Source: SVEL01 sp045126475 (lineage in GTDB: Bacteria > Bacillota > Clostridia > Lachnospirales > Lachnospiraceae). Taken from it: DNA of 25,494 nucleotides. Positions 15,097 to 21,617 of this stretch are shown here, piece after piece. The position numbers and the translations under genes were made by a program. The stretch spans positions 1-25,494 of the forward strand of contig JBGVOL010000064.1 of NCBI GenBank assembly GCA_045126475.1, in the 5' to 3' direction. Every line of letters begins with the position of its first letter. Position 1 is the first letter of the stretch. The notes beneath the pieces are model-generated. The model ran no database searches, had not been told where the DNA came from, and worked only from the letters and a program-made list of their open reading frames with translations.

Positions 15097-15114
15097 TGCA
15101 AGTGAATACTTGCA
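15097..15114 (+). promoter_or_regulatory. Operator 2, same palindrome before the DUF1330-like gene
   Basis: TGCAAGT-GAAT-ACTTGCA repeats the arms of operator 1 exactly. It lies just upstream of the ribosome binding site of the DUF1330-like gene and just downstream of a TAAAAT -10 candidate. This arrangement predicts co-repression of the downstream pair by the TetR-type protein. Confidence 0.78.
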
Positions 15115-15128
15115 GAAAGGAGAGCTTT

Positions 15129-15416
15129 ATGGTTTATTTTGTTGCAACTATATATTTTGATGAATCAAAGGACAAGGGTGCATATCTTCAATACATTCAG
15201 CGAGTTAAGCCTATTGTTGACAAGTACAACGGAAGATACATTGCCCGTTCTGAAAACGTCACATCATTGAGTGAGGAATGGAAACCGGACAGAGTCATCA
15301 TCATTGAGTTTGATACGAGGGAACAGTTGGAAAAGTGCTTTTCGTCAGAGGAATACAGAAATATTGCTTCATTGAGGGAAAATTCCGTAGACAGTAAGGC
15401 TGTAATCATTGAATAA
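15129..15416 (+). CDS. DUF1330-like small protein
   Basis: A 95-residue protein with a ferredoxin-like alpha/beta pattern of the DUF1330/dimeric alpha-beta barrel type: VYFVATIYFDESKDKGAYLQ, YNGRYIARSENV, and the RVIIIEFDTREQLEKCFSSE block followed by the EYRNIASLRE helix. Molecular function of this family is not established. ATG 15129 is chosen because AGAAAGGAGAG precedes it; the frame is open further upstream only through operator DNA. It lies 19 nt before the hydrolase gene and shares its transcript. Confidence 0.8.
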   Translation: MVYFVATIYFDESKDKGAYLQYIQRVKPIVDKYNGRYIARSENVTSLSEEWKPDRVIIIEFDTREQLEKCFSSEEYRNIASLRENSVDSKAVIIE

Positions 15417-15435
15417 AATTTGGAGGAGAGATGTC

Positions 15436-16272
15436 ATGAAAATAAATGAACAGGTACATATGATACGAAAGGAATTTTATGTTACACCGGAAGTGAAAAG
15501 GTATGTAAATATTTATCTTATAGTTGGCAGGCATTGTTATATTGTGGACAGCGGAGTTGCCGGTTCTGAAGTATTAATTGAAGAGTATCTGAAATCGATA
15601 GACAGAAAGATGACAGATATTAAAGGATTATTTCTTACCCATTCCCACCCGGATCATGCAGGTGCGGCCGCTGAAATCAAAAGAAAGTCTATGTGTGAGA
15701 TATATGCCCCGTGTCAGGAGGTGTCATGGATAGAGGACATTCAGAAACAATTTAATGAGAGACCGATTCCAAATTTCTTTAAACTGTTGTCCGAGTCGGT
15801 AAAGGTGGACAGACCGCTTACAGATGATGAAGAAATCATTCTTGAGGAAGGAATAAAAATACAAACTTTATCTACACCGGGTCATTCCCATGGCTCTATG
15901 TCTTACATACTTAACGATGAGTTTATTTTTACGGGAGATGCGGTACCTTTGGTCAACGATTTGCCAATATTTGTTGATTACAATGAAACGGTCAAAAGCC
16001 TTGATAAAATACAAGGTCTGTTTCAAATACAATATTATTGTCCTGCGTGGGATGAAGTGCGTAAAAAAGAAGATTTTGCTGTCATATTGGAAAACAGCAG
16101 AGCCATGCTTTTAAAACTGAAAAGTGCCGTACTTCAGGTTGAAAGTGAATCACCGGCAATCTCAGATGCAGAGAAAACAAATGAAATCTTAAAGAGGTCA
16201 GATATGCTGATGTATGCAGGAAATCCGTTGGTTATTAAAAGTATAGAAGCGTGTAAAAGAGGATGGGAATAA
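15436..16272 (+). CDS. Metallo-beta-lactamase-fold hydrolase
   Basis: A 278-residue MBL-fold protein. The metal-binding motif is THSHPDHAG (His69, His71, Asp73, His74), followed by GHSHGSM (His150) and FTGDAV (Asp168). At the place where glyoxalase-type members carry the last histidine (a PGH motif), this protein has CPAWDE with Trp205. That is the pattern of a subfamily in which this ligand is replaced, so metal site 2 may be altered. ATG 15436 follows GGAGGAGAG. Substrate unknown; regulation by the TetR-type protein suggests detoxification or modification of a small molecule, but this is inference. Confidence 0.88.
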   Translation: MKINEQVHMIRKEFYVTPEVKRYVNIYLIVGRHCYIVDSGVAGSEVLIEEYLKSIDRKMTDIKGLFLTHSHPDHAGAAAEIKRKSMCEIYAPCQEVSWIEDIQKQFNERPIPNFFKLLSESVKVDRPLTDDEEIILEEGIKIQTLSTPGHSHGSMSYILNDEFIFTGDAVPLVNDLPIFVDYNETVKSLDKIQGLFQIQYYCPAWDEVRKKEDFAVILENSRAMLLKLKSAVLQVESESPAISDAEKTNEILKRSDMLMYAGNPLVIKSIEACKRGWE

Positions 16273-16324
16273 GAGTAGATAACGTCCCGTGTTTTTAAAA
16301 TTTAATGCATAAAAATAAATGTTA

Positions 16325-16333
16325 TGCTATAAT
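16325..16333 (+). promoter_or_regulatory. Extended -10 promoter of the ecf transporter genes
   Basis: TGCTATAAT (TG at 16325-16326, TATAAT at 16328-16333) is a consensus extended -10 element. The -35 position has no good TTGACA match, which is common for extended -10 promoters. It lies 54 nt before the fused ecfA gene in a 115-bp intergenic gap. Confidence 0.6.
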
Positions 16334-16387
16334 TTTGATTGCGTGTTATAAAATAAACTGTATTGTTTGAAGTAATGGGAAGTAAGT

Positions 16388-18124
16388 ATGAGCATAATTA
16401 AATCGGTAAATCTTGTGCATCGTTTTTCGGTGACGGATGAGAATGACAATATAATTGAAGAGAACAGTGCGCTTGACGGTGTGAATATCGAAGTTGAGGA
16501 AGGGCAGTTCATTGCGGTGCTTGGTCATAACGGTTCAGGCAAGTCTACATTTGCAAGGCATATTAATGCATTGCTGACACCTGATGAGGGCAGTATGTAT
16601 GTCAACGGATGGGATACAAAGGACGAGTCTAAGCTCTGGGATATAAGGCAGAGTGCCGGAATGGTTTTCCAAAATCCCGACAATCAGATTATAGCTACGG
16701 TTGTGGAGGAGGATGTCGGTTTTGGACCGGAGAATCTTGGTGTGCCTACGGAGGAAATATGGCAGAGAGTTAATAAGGCTCTTGAAGCTGTTGAAATGAC
16801 GGAGTACAGGCACAGTTCGCCTATGAAACTGTCAGGCGGACAGAAGCAGCGCGTGGCTATTGCGGGAGTGGTGGCCATGAAGCCGAAGTGCATTATTCTT
16901 GATGAGCCTACGGCAATGCTTGACCCAAACGGCAGAAAAGAGGTTATAAAGACTGTGACAGAGCTTAACAAAAAGGAAAAGGTGACGGTCATTCTTATAA
17001 CTCATTACATGAATGAGGTAATAAATGCCGACAAGGTATTTGTTATGGACAAGGGTAAGGTTGTAATGGAGGGAACTCCGAGGGAAATATTTTCTCATGT
17101 GGAGGAACTTAAAGCATTGGGACTTGATGTGCCACAGGTTACGGAGATTGCCTACAAGCTTGGAAAGCAGGGCATCGATATGGGCGGTTGCGTGCTGACC
17201 ATAGATGAGTTTAAGGAAAGATATAAGGCAGCGACAGGCCATGCCATTTTGAATAATAAAAATATCTCATTTAATGATATAGACGGAAGCAGGGATGATA
17301 CAGAAAGAAAACTTCTTCTTGAGGCGAGAAATCTTAAGTTTGTTTACGAGGAGGGCACGGCAAATGAAAAGGGTGCTCTTGATGATGTAAGCCTTAAAAT
17401 ATTTGAGGGTGAATTCTTAGGAATTATCGGTCATACGGGTTCGGGTAAATCAACGCTTATACAACATTTGAACGGGCTTATGAGGGCTGACTCCGGAGAA
17501 ATTTATTTTAACAATGAAAATATTTATGATAAGGAATTTTCAATGCCTTTCTTAAGAAAGCATGTGGGTCTTGTATTCCAGTATCCTGAGCATCAGTTGT
17601 TTGAGACAACGGTTCTTGAGGATGTTTGTTTTGGTCCGAAGAATCTGGGACTTAGCAGGGAGGAAGCAAAGGAGGCTGCAATCAAGGCTCTCACTCAGGT
17701 AGGTCTTGGAGAAAATTACTACGAAAAATCTCCGTTTGAACTGTCGGGAGGAGAGAAGCGCAGGGTTGCCATTGCCGGAGTTCTGGCAATGAACCCGGAG
17801 GTTCTTATACTTGACGAGCCGACGGCAGGTCTTGACCCAAAAGGAAGAGACAATATCTTAAATCAGTTAAAGCTCCTTCAAAGGGAAAGAAATATAGCCA
17901 TAGTTCTGGTATCCCACAGTATGGAGGACGTTGCAAGGTATGCGGACAGGCTTGTTGTAATGAATGGCGGAAAGAAGCTGTATGACGGCCCATGCAGAGA
18001 GGTGTTCAGTCATTACAGGAAGCTTGAGGAAATTGGTCTTGCAGCACCACAGGTTACTTATCTTATGGAAGAATCAGGGGAAACTGTTATGACTGTTTCA
18101 GAGGCTGTACAGATATTGTCATAG
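16388..18124 (+). CDS. Fused EcfA1-EcfA2 ATPase of energy-coupling factor transporter
   Basis: ATP-hydrolysing component of the ECF module that powers vitamin and metal uptake through exchangeable substrate-binding S proteins. The 578-residue protein is two complete ABC domains in one chain. Domain 1 has Walker A GHNGSGKST (46-54), Q95, LSGGQ (148-152), Walker B LDEP (171-174) and His206. Domain 2 has GHTGSGKST (348-356), LSGGE (452-456), LDEP (475-478) and His510. In most Firmicutes these are separate genes, ecfA1 and ecfA2, in the same order before ecfT. The linker region, about 275-308, is intact, with no stop or internal ribosome binding site noticed. All catalytic residues are present in both halves. 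Confidence 0.95.
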   Translation: MSIIKSVNLVHRFSVTDENDNIIEENSALDGVNIEVEEGQFIAVLGHNGSGKSTFARHINALLTPDEGSMYVNGWDTKDESKLWDIRQSAGMVFQNPDNQIIATVVEEDVGFGPENLGVPTEEIWQRVNKALEAVEMTEYRHSSPMKLSGGQKQRVAIAGVVAMKPKCIILDEPTAMLDPNGRKEVIKTVTELNKKEKVTVILITHYMNEVINADKVFVMDKGKVVMEGTPREIFSHVEELKALGLDVPQVTEIAYKLGKQGIDMGGCVLTIDEFKERYKAATGHAILNNKNISFNDIDGSRDDTERKLLLEARNLKFVYEEGTANEKGALDDVSLKIFEGEFLGIIGHTGSGKSTLIQHLNGLMRADSGEIYFNNENIYDKEFSMPFLRKHVGLVFQYPEHQLFETTVLEDVCFGPKNLGLSREEAKEAAIKALTQVGLGENYYEKSPFELSGGEKRRVAIAGVLAMNPEVLILDEPTAGLDPKGRDNILNQLKLLQRERNIAIVLVSHSMEDVARYADRLVVMNGGKKLYDGPCREVFSHYRKLEEIGLAAPQVTYLMEESGETVMTVSEAVQILS

Positions 18125-18165
18125 CAATGACGCGATTAGTTTAGGAAAGGATTATATACTTATTA

Positions 18166-18981
18166 ATGATACGAGATATTACAATAGGACAATATTATCA
18201 GGCAGAATCGGTAATCCACAGGCTTGACCCCAGAGTTAAGCTACTGACAACGCTTGTATATATAGTAAGCCTTTTTGTGGCGGACACGGCAGCAGGGTAT
18301 GCCATAGCCACCGTATTCCTTGTGATAGCAATATTTTTGTCAAAGGTGCCGGTGAAATATGTGCTTCGAGGACTTAAGTCCCTGATATTTATACTGGCTT
18401 TCAGTGCAATATTTATACTGCTTTTTACAAAGGGTGAAAATGTTATTGCAAAGGTATGGATATTTTCCATATCGGTTGAGGGTATTTTGAGTGCCGTAAA
18501 GATGGTTTACAGACTGTTACTGCTCCTTGTGGGTTCATCGGTTATGACACTTACAACAACTCCGACGGACATTGCCGACGGACTTGAGAAAGCATTTAAT
18601 CCTTTAAAATATATTAAGGTGCCTGTTCATGAGATATCAATGATGATATCAATAGCATTCAGATTTATTCCTATTCTTGTGGAGGAGACCAATAAGATAA
18701 TGAATGCGCAGATTGCAAGAGGTGCGGATTTTGAGACGGGCGGAATTATTAAAAAGGCGAAAGGTCTTATTCCGCTTCTTGTGCCGCTTATCATTTCGTC
18801 CATAAAGAGGGCACTCGACCTGGCAACAGCCATGGAGGCAAGGTGCTACAGGGGCGGTGAGGGGCGCACGAAGATGAAGCCACTTTCATACAGGAAAAAT
18901 GATTTTATGGCATATGGCGTAATGGTGGTTTATCTGGCAGTAGCTATTGCGTCAAATATTGTTATTGGACTTTATTTATAG
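18166..18981 (+). CDS. ecfT: Energy-coupling factor transporter transmembrane protein EcfT
   Basis: Membrane scaffold that couples the EcfA ATPases to substrate-binding S components. The 271-residue product has several transmembrane segments and the two coupling Ala-Arg-Gly-type motifs characteristic of EcfT: AQIARGADFETGG (about residues 178-190) and ATAMEARCYRGGEGRT (about 221-236). ATG 18166 is 41 nt after the ecfA stop; AGGAAAGG lies 15 nt upstream, somewhat far. truA follows 12 nt downstream. The S component must be encoded elsewhere. Confidence 0.94.
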   Translation: MIRDITIGQYYQAESVIHRLDPRVKLLTTLVYIVSLFVADTAAGYAIATVFLVIAIFLSKVPVKYVLRGLKSLIFILAFSAIFILLFTKGENVIAKVWIFSISVEGILSAVKMVYRLLLLLVGSSVMTLTTTPTDIADGLEKAFNPLKYIKVPVHEISMMISIAFRFIPILVEETNKIMNAQIARGADFETGGIIKKAKGLIPLLVPLIISSIKRALDLATAMEARCYRGGEGRTKMKPLSYRKNDFMAYGVMVVYLAVAIASNIVIGLYL

Positions 18982-18993
18982 GGAAAACATTTT

Positions 18994-19755
18994 ATGGGAA
19001 AAAGAGTTTTAATGAGAATTGCATATGACGGTACCAATTATTGTGGATGGCAGATTCAGATAAATGGTATCACTGTGGAAGAAATTATTAACAGGGAGTT
19101 GTCAAGGCTTCTTGGTGAGGAAATCGCAGTTATTGGTGCCAGCCGTACTGATTCAGGGGTGCATGCCCTTGCTAACGTGGCGGTTTTTGATACGGAATCA
19201 CGGATACCTGCGGAGAAAATGTGCTTTGCATTAAACCAGAGGCTGCCCGATGATATAAGGGTGCAGGAGTCCTTCGAGGTGCCTGCTGATTTTCATCCGA
19301 GATATACCAACAGCAAAAAGACATATGAATACAAGATATTAAACCGAAGGCTGCCAATTCCCACGGAAAGACTCTACTCCTATTTTGTGTACATGCCCCT
19401 GGATGTGGAAAAAATGAAGCAGGCGGCGCAGTATATAGTCGGGGAACATGATTTCAAGAGCTTTTGCTCGAACCGTACGCAGGTTGAAAATACAGTAAGA
19501 ACCATTTACAATCTTGATGTATTTAAGGAAAATGACATGATTCATGTGGTTATCACGGGAAATGGTTTCCTGTACAATATGGTAAGAATCATAATCGGAA
19601 CGCTGGTAAAGGTTGGTCTTGGTGTATATCCCCCTGAACATGTTAAAGAGATACTTGAGGCAAAGGACAGAAATGTGGCAGGACCTAAGGCTCCGGCAGA
19701 GGGACTTACTCTTGTGAGGATACAGTATGAGGAACTTGGGGAATATGAGCAGTAA
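18994..19755 (+). CDS. truA: tRNA pseudouridine(38-40) synthase TruA
   Basis: Converts uridines 38-40 of the tRNA anticodon arm to pseudouridine. The 253-residue product starts MGKRVLMRIAYDGTNYCGWQ and carries the catalytic aspartate Asp53 in GASRTDSGVHA. The C-terminal block FLYNMVRIIIGTLVKVGLG is also typical. The ecfA-ecfT-truA order is the conserved Firmicutes arrangement. Its last 29 bases overlap the start of the next gene. Confidence 0.96.
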   Translation: MGKRVLMRIAYDGTNYCGWQIQINGITVEEIINRELSRLLGEEIAVIGASRTDSGVHALANVAVFDTESRIPAEKMCFALNQRLPDDIRVQESFEVPADFHPRYTNSKKTYEYKILNRRLPIPTERLYSYFVYMPLDVEKMKQAAQYIVGEHDFKSFCSNRTQVENTVRTIYNLDVFKENDMIHVVITGNGFLYNMVRIIIGTLVKVGLGVYPPEHVKEILEAKDRNVAGPKAPAEGLTLVRIQYEELGEYEQ

Positions 19756-20362
19756 GACGGATATGTGTATTGGCAATGCCCGGCACAACAGTATTAAGGA
19801 AATTTCGGCAGATAATTGCGCAGTACAAAGAAGTATAATGGATACGCCCATAGGAAAATTGTGCATTGAGGTTGAAGGTGGATTTCTGACCGGGGTTTGT
19901 ATGGCTTTTGAGGAGTCAGACAGGGAAGAATACAGGCAGGTAATTATAAGTAATAACCGAAGTACGAAAGGAAATATGCTTGTTAATCATTCAGACGAAT
20001 GTCTTGAAAAAGTGTCTATGGATTTACTTACGGAAACAAGAAAACAGCTTGAGGAGTATTTTGACGGAAAGCGAAAAGAATTTAATCTGCCGATACTACT
20101 GAGAGGAACAGAATTTCAGAAAAAAGTATGGCAGGGACTTTGTACAATCCCATATGGGGAAACGCGAAGCTACAAAGAGCTGGCAGAGCTTGTGGGCAAT
20201 CCGAAGGCCGTGAGGGCAGTAGGAGGTGCAAACAATAAGAACCCCATTATGATTATTGTTCCGTGCCACAGGGTTATCGGCGCAGACGGTTCACTGGTGG
20301 GATTTGGCGGTGGCCTGGAGGTTAAAAAGTATCTTCTGGAGCTTGAGGCAGGATTGGTGTAA
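19727..20362 (+). CDS. ogt: Methylated-DNA--protein-cysteine methyltransferase
   Basis: Suicidal DNA repair enzyme transferring alkyl groups from O6-methylguanine to a cysteine. The active site is IVPCHRVIG with Cys180; upstream are TEFQKKVWQGLCTIPYGETR and GNPKAVRAVGGANNKNP, the DNA-binding wing. The 211-residue form from ATG 19727 has an unusual N-terminal extension of about 37 residues before the domain start (MDTPIGKL). ATG 19745 is an alternative; GAGGA at 19716-19720 favours 19727. It overlaps truA, so it is translationally coupled to it. ogt versus ada-C-type naming cannot be decided; only the transferase domain is present. Confidence 0.93.
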   Translation: MRNLGNMSSKTDMCIGNARHNSIKEISADNCAVQRSIMDTPIGKLCIEVEGGFLTGVCMAFEESDREEYRQVIISNNRSTKGNMLVNHSDECLEKVSMDLLTETRKQLEEYFDGKRKEFNLPILLRGTEFQKKVWQGLCTIPYGETRSYKELAELVGNPKAVRAVGGANNKNPIMIIVPCHRVIGADGSLVGFGGGLEVKKYLLELEAGLV

Positions 20363-20393
20363 ATTTGTGTTATAAAGTTTTTACAGAAAACGT

Positions 20394-20422
20394 TTGACAT
20401 TACACATTTATTGGAATATAAT
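20394..20422 (+). promoter_or_regulatory. Consensus SigA promoter of rplM-rpsI
   Basis: TTGACA (20394-20399), a 17-nt spacer and TATAAT (20417-20422) are a perfect match to the SigA consensus with optimal spacing, as expected for a strong ribosomal protein promoter. It lies 200 nt before rplM, leaving a long leader. Confidence 0.95.
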
Positions 20423-20428
20423 GTTTAA

Positions 20429-20565
20429 TTGTGACAGCCTGTATATTGACTGATTATCATATTCAGGATATCACGAGTCGCTGATTTGCCGGTCTATCTC
20501 ACAAGGCTTGGCAGACATGATGGAGGAACTGTAAATCAGTTCGGGTTTTCTTTATTTAACATATG
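20429..20565 (+). ncRNA. rplM leader with possible attenuator
   Basis: The transcript from the promoter at 20394 carries about 190 nt before rplM. GAACTG (20526-20531) and CAGTTC (20537-20542) form a hairpin followed by GGGTTTTCTTT, a terminator-like arrangement. The overlapping segment AAATCAG (20533-20539) can instead pair with CTGATTT (20481-20487), which would disrupt that hairpin. This is compatible with transcription attenuation. An L13-binding leader is known upstream of rplM in Bacillus; equivalence to it is an inference from position, not from recognised consensus. Confidence 0.5.
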
Positions 20566-20622
20566 GTAAATATTGAGAATCAAAAATAGTCTTTTAAATC
20601 AAACTTATAGGAGGAATAACCA

Positions 20623-21051
20623 ATGAAGACTTTTATGGCTAGTCCAGAGAAAATTGAAAGAAAATGGTATGTAGTTGACGCTGCCGGTTGTACATTAGGT
20701 CGTCTTTCTGCTGAAATCGCTAAGGTTTTAAGAGGAAAGAATAAGCCGGAGTACACACCACACATCGACGCAGGTGATTATGTAATCGTAATCAATGCTG
20801 AGAAGGTTGCCGTAACAGGTAAGAAGCTTGACCAGAAGGTTTATTACAACCACTCAGATTATATCGGAGGTCTTAGAGAGACAACATTAAGAGAGATGTT
20901 AGCTAAGCACCCTGAGAGAGTAATTGAGCATGCAGTTAAGGGAATGCTTCCAAAGGGACCTTTAGGAAGACAGATGTACACAAAGCTTCATGTATACGCT
21001 GGAGCAGAGCATCCACACGCAGCTCAGAAGCCTGAGACATTAACATTTTAA
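20623..21051 (+). CDS. rplM: 50S ribosomal protein L13
   Basis: Early-assembly large-subunit protein. The 142-residue product has WYVVDAAGCTLGRLSAEIA (about residues 15-33), LRGKNKPEYTPHIDAGDYV and VKGMLPKGPLGRQMYTKLHV, all family signatures. ATAGGAGGAA precedes the ATG. It forms a two-gene operon with rpsI under a consensus promoter and leader. Confidence 0.97.
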   Translation: MKTFMASPEKIERKWYVVDAAGCTLGRLSAEIAKVLRGKNKPEYTPHIDAGDYVIVINAEKVAVTGKKLDQKVYYNHSDYIGGLRETTLREMLAKHPERVIEHAVKGMLPKGPLGRQMYTKLHVYAGAEHPHAAQKPETLTF

Positions 21052-21076
21052 TTAGTTCTGGAAGGAGGAAATTACA

Positions 21077-21475
21077 TTGGCTAAGGCAAGTTCAAAGTTC
21101 TACGGAACAGGTAGAAGAAAAAAGAGTATCGCTAGAGTATATTTAGTACCTGGTAAAGGTGAAATCACTATAAACAAGAGAAGCATCGATGACTATTTCG
21201 GTCTTGAGACATTAAAGGTTATCGTTCGTCAGCCATTAGTTGCTACAGAGACAACAGATAAGTATGATGTTATCGTAAACGTACACGGTGGTGGATACAC
21301 AGGTCAGGCAGGTGCCATCAGACATGGTATCTCAAGAGCTTTATTACAGGCAGACGCTGATTTCAGACCAACATTAAAGAAGGAAGGTTTCTTAACAAGA
21401 GATCCAAGAATGAAGGAAAGAAAGAAGTACGGCTTAAAGGCTGCGAGAAGAGCACCACAGTTCTCAAAGAGATAA
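21077..21475 (+). CDS. rpsI: 30S ribosomal protein S9
   Basis: Small-subunit head protein whose C-terminal tail reaches the P-site tRNA. The 132-residue product has KFYGTGRRKKSIARVYLVPG near the start, GGGYTGQAGAIRHGISRALL and the terminal RRAPQFSKR. Translation starts at TTG 21077, 7 nt after GAAGGAGGAA; no ATG or GTG fits. The 3' end and the terminator that follows are intact next to the mobile element. Confidence 0.96.
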   Translation: MAKASSKFYGTGRRKKSIARVYLVPGKGEITINKRSIDDYFGLETLKVIVRQPLVATETTDKYDVIVNVHGGGYTGQAGAIRHGISRALLQADADFRPTLKKEGFLTRDPRMKERKKYGLKAARRAPQFSKR

Positions 21476-21508
21476 TAAGAAGAAAATTGATTTTTTTGAA
21501 GAATACCG

Positions 21509-21534
21509 AAAAAGCCCCGATTTTGGGGCTTTTT
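21509..21534 (+). terminator. Intrinsic terminator of rplM-rpsI
   Basis: AAAAAGCCCC-GATTTT-GGGGCTTTTT (21509-21534) is a perfect 10-bp stem with T-run, continuing into TTCTTATG. It is the last chromosomal-looking feature before the mobile element. Confidence 0.95.
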
Positions 21535-21587
21535 CTTATGTTTTGAAATTTTGAAAAATTGCGAGTTTAGTATCTAAAATAAAGTTG

Positions 21588-21617
21588 TAGCCACACCATA
21601 GCCACATATTAGCCACA
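21588..21617. repeat. Three TAGCCACA direct repeats at 11-bp period
   Basis: TAGCCACA occurs at 21588, 21599 and 21610, exactly one helical turn apart, with the third overlapping the stop codon of the rep gene. Such short phased repeats at an element edge resemble arm-type binding sites of tyrosine recombinases, or iterons bound by an initiator. No core attachment site could be fixed because the right end lies outside the window. Confidence 0.6.

Noticed and set aside
21588..21617. CRISPR array
   Set aside because: Repeats are only 8 bp with 3-bp gaps, far too short for CRISPR repeats and spacers; no cas gene is present in the window.
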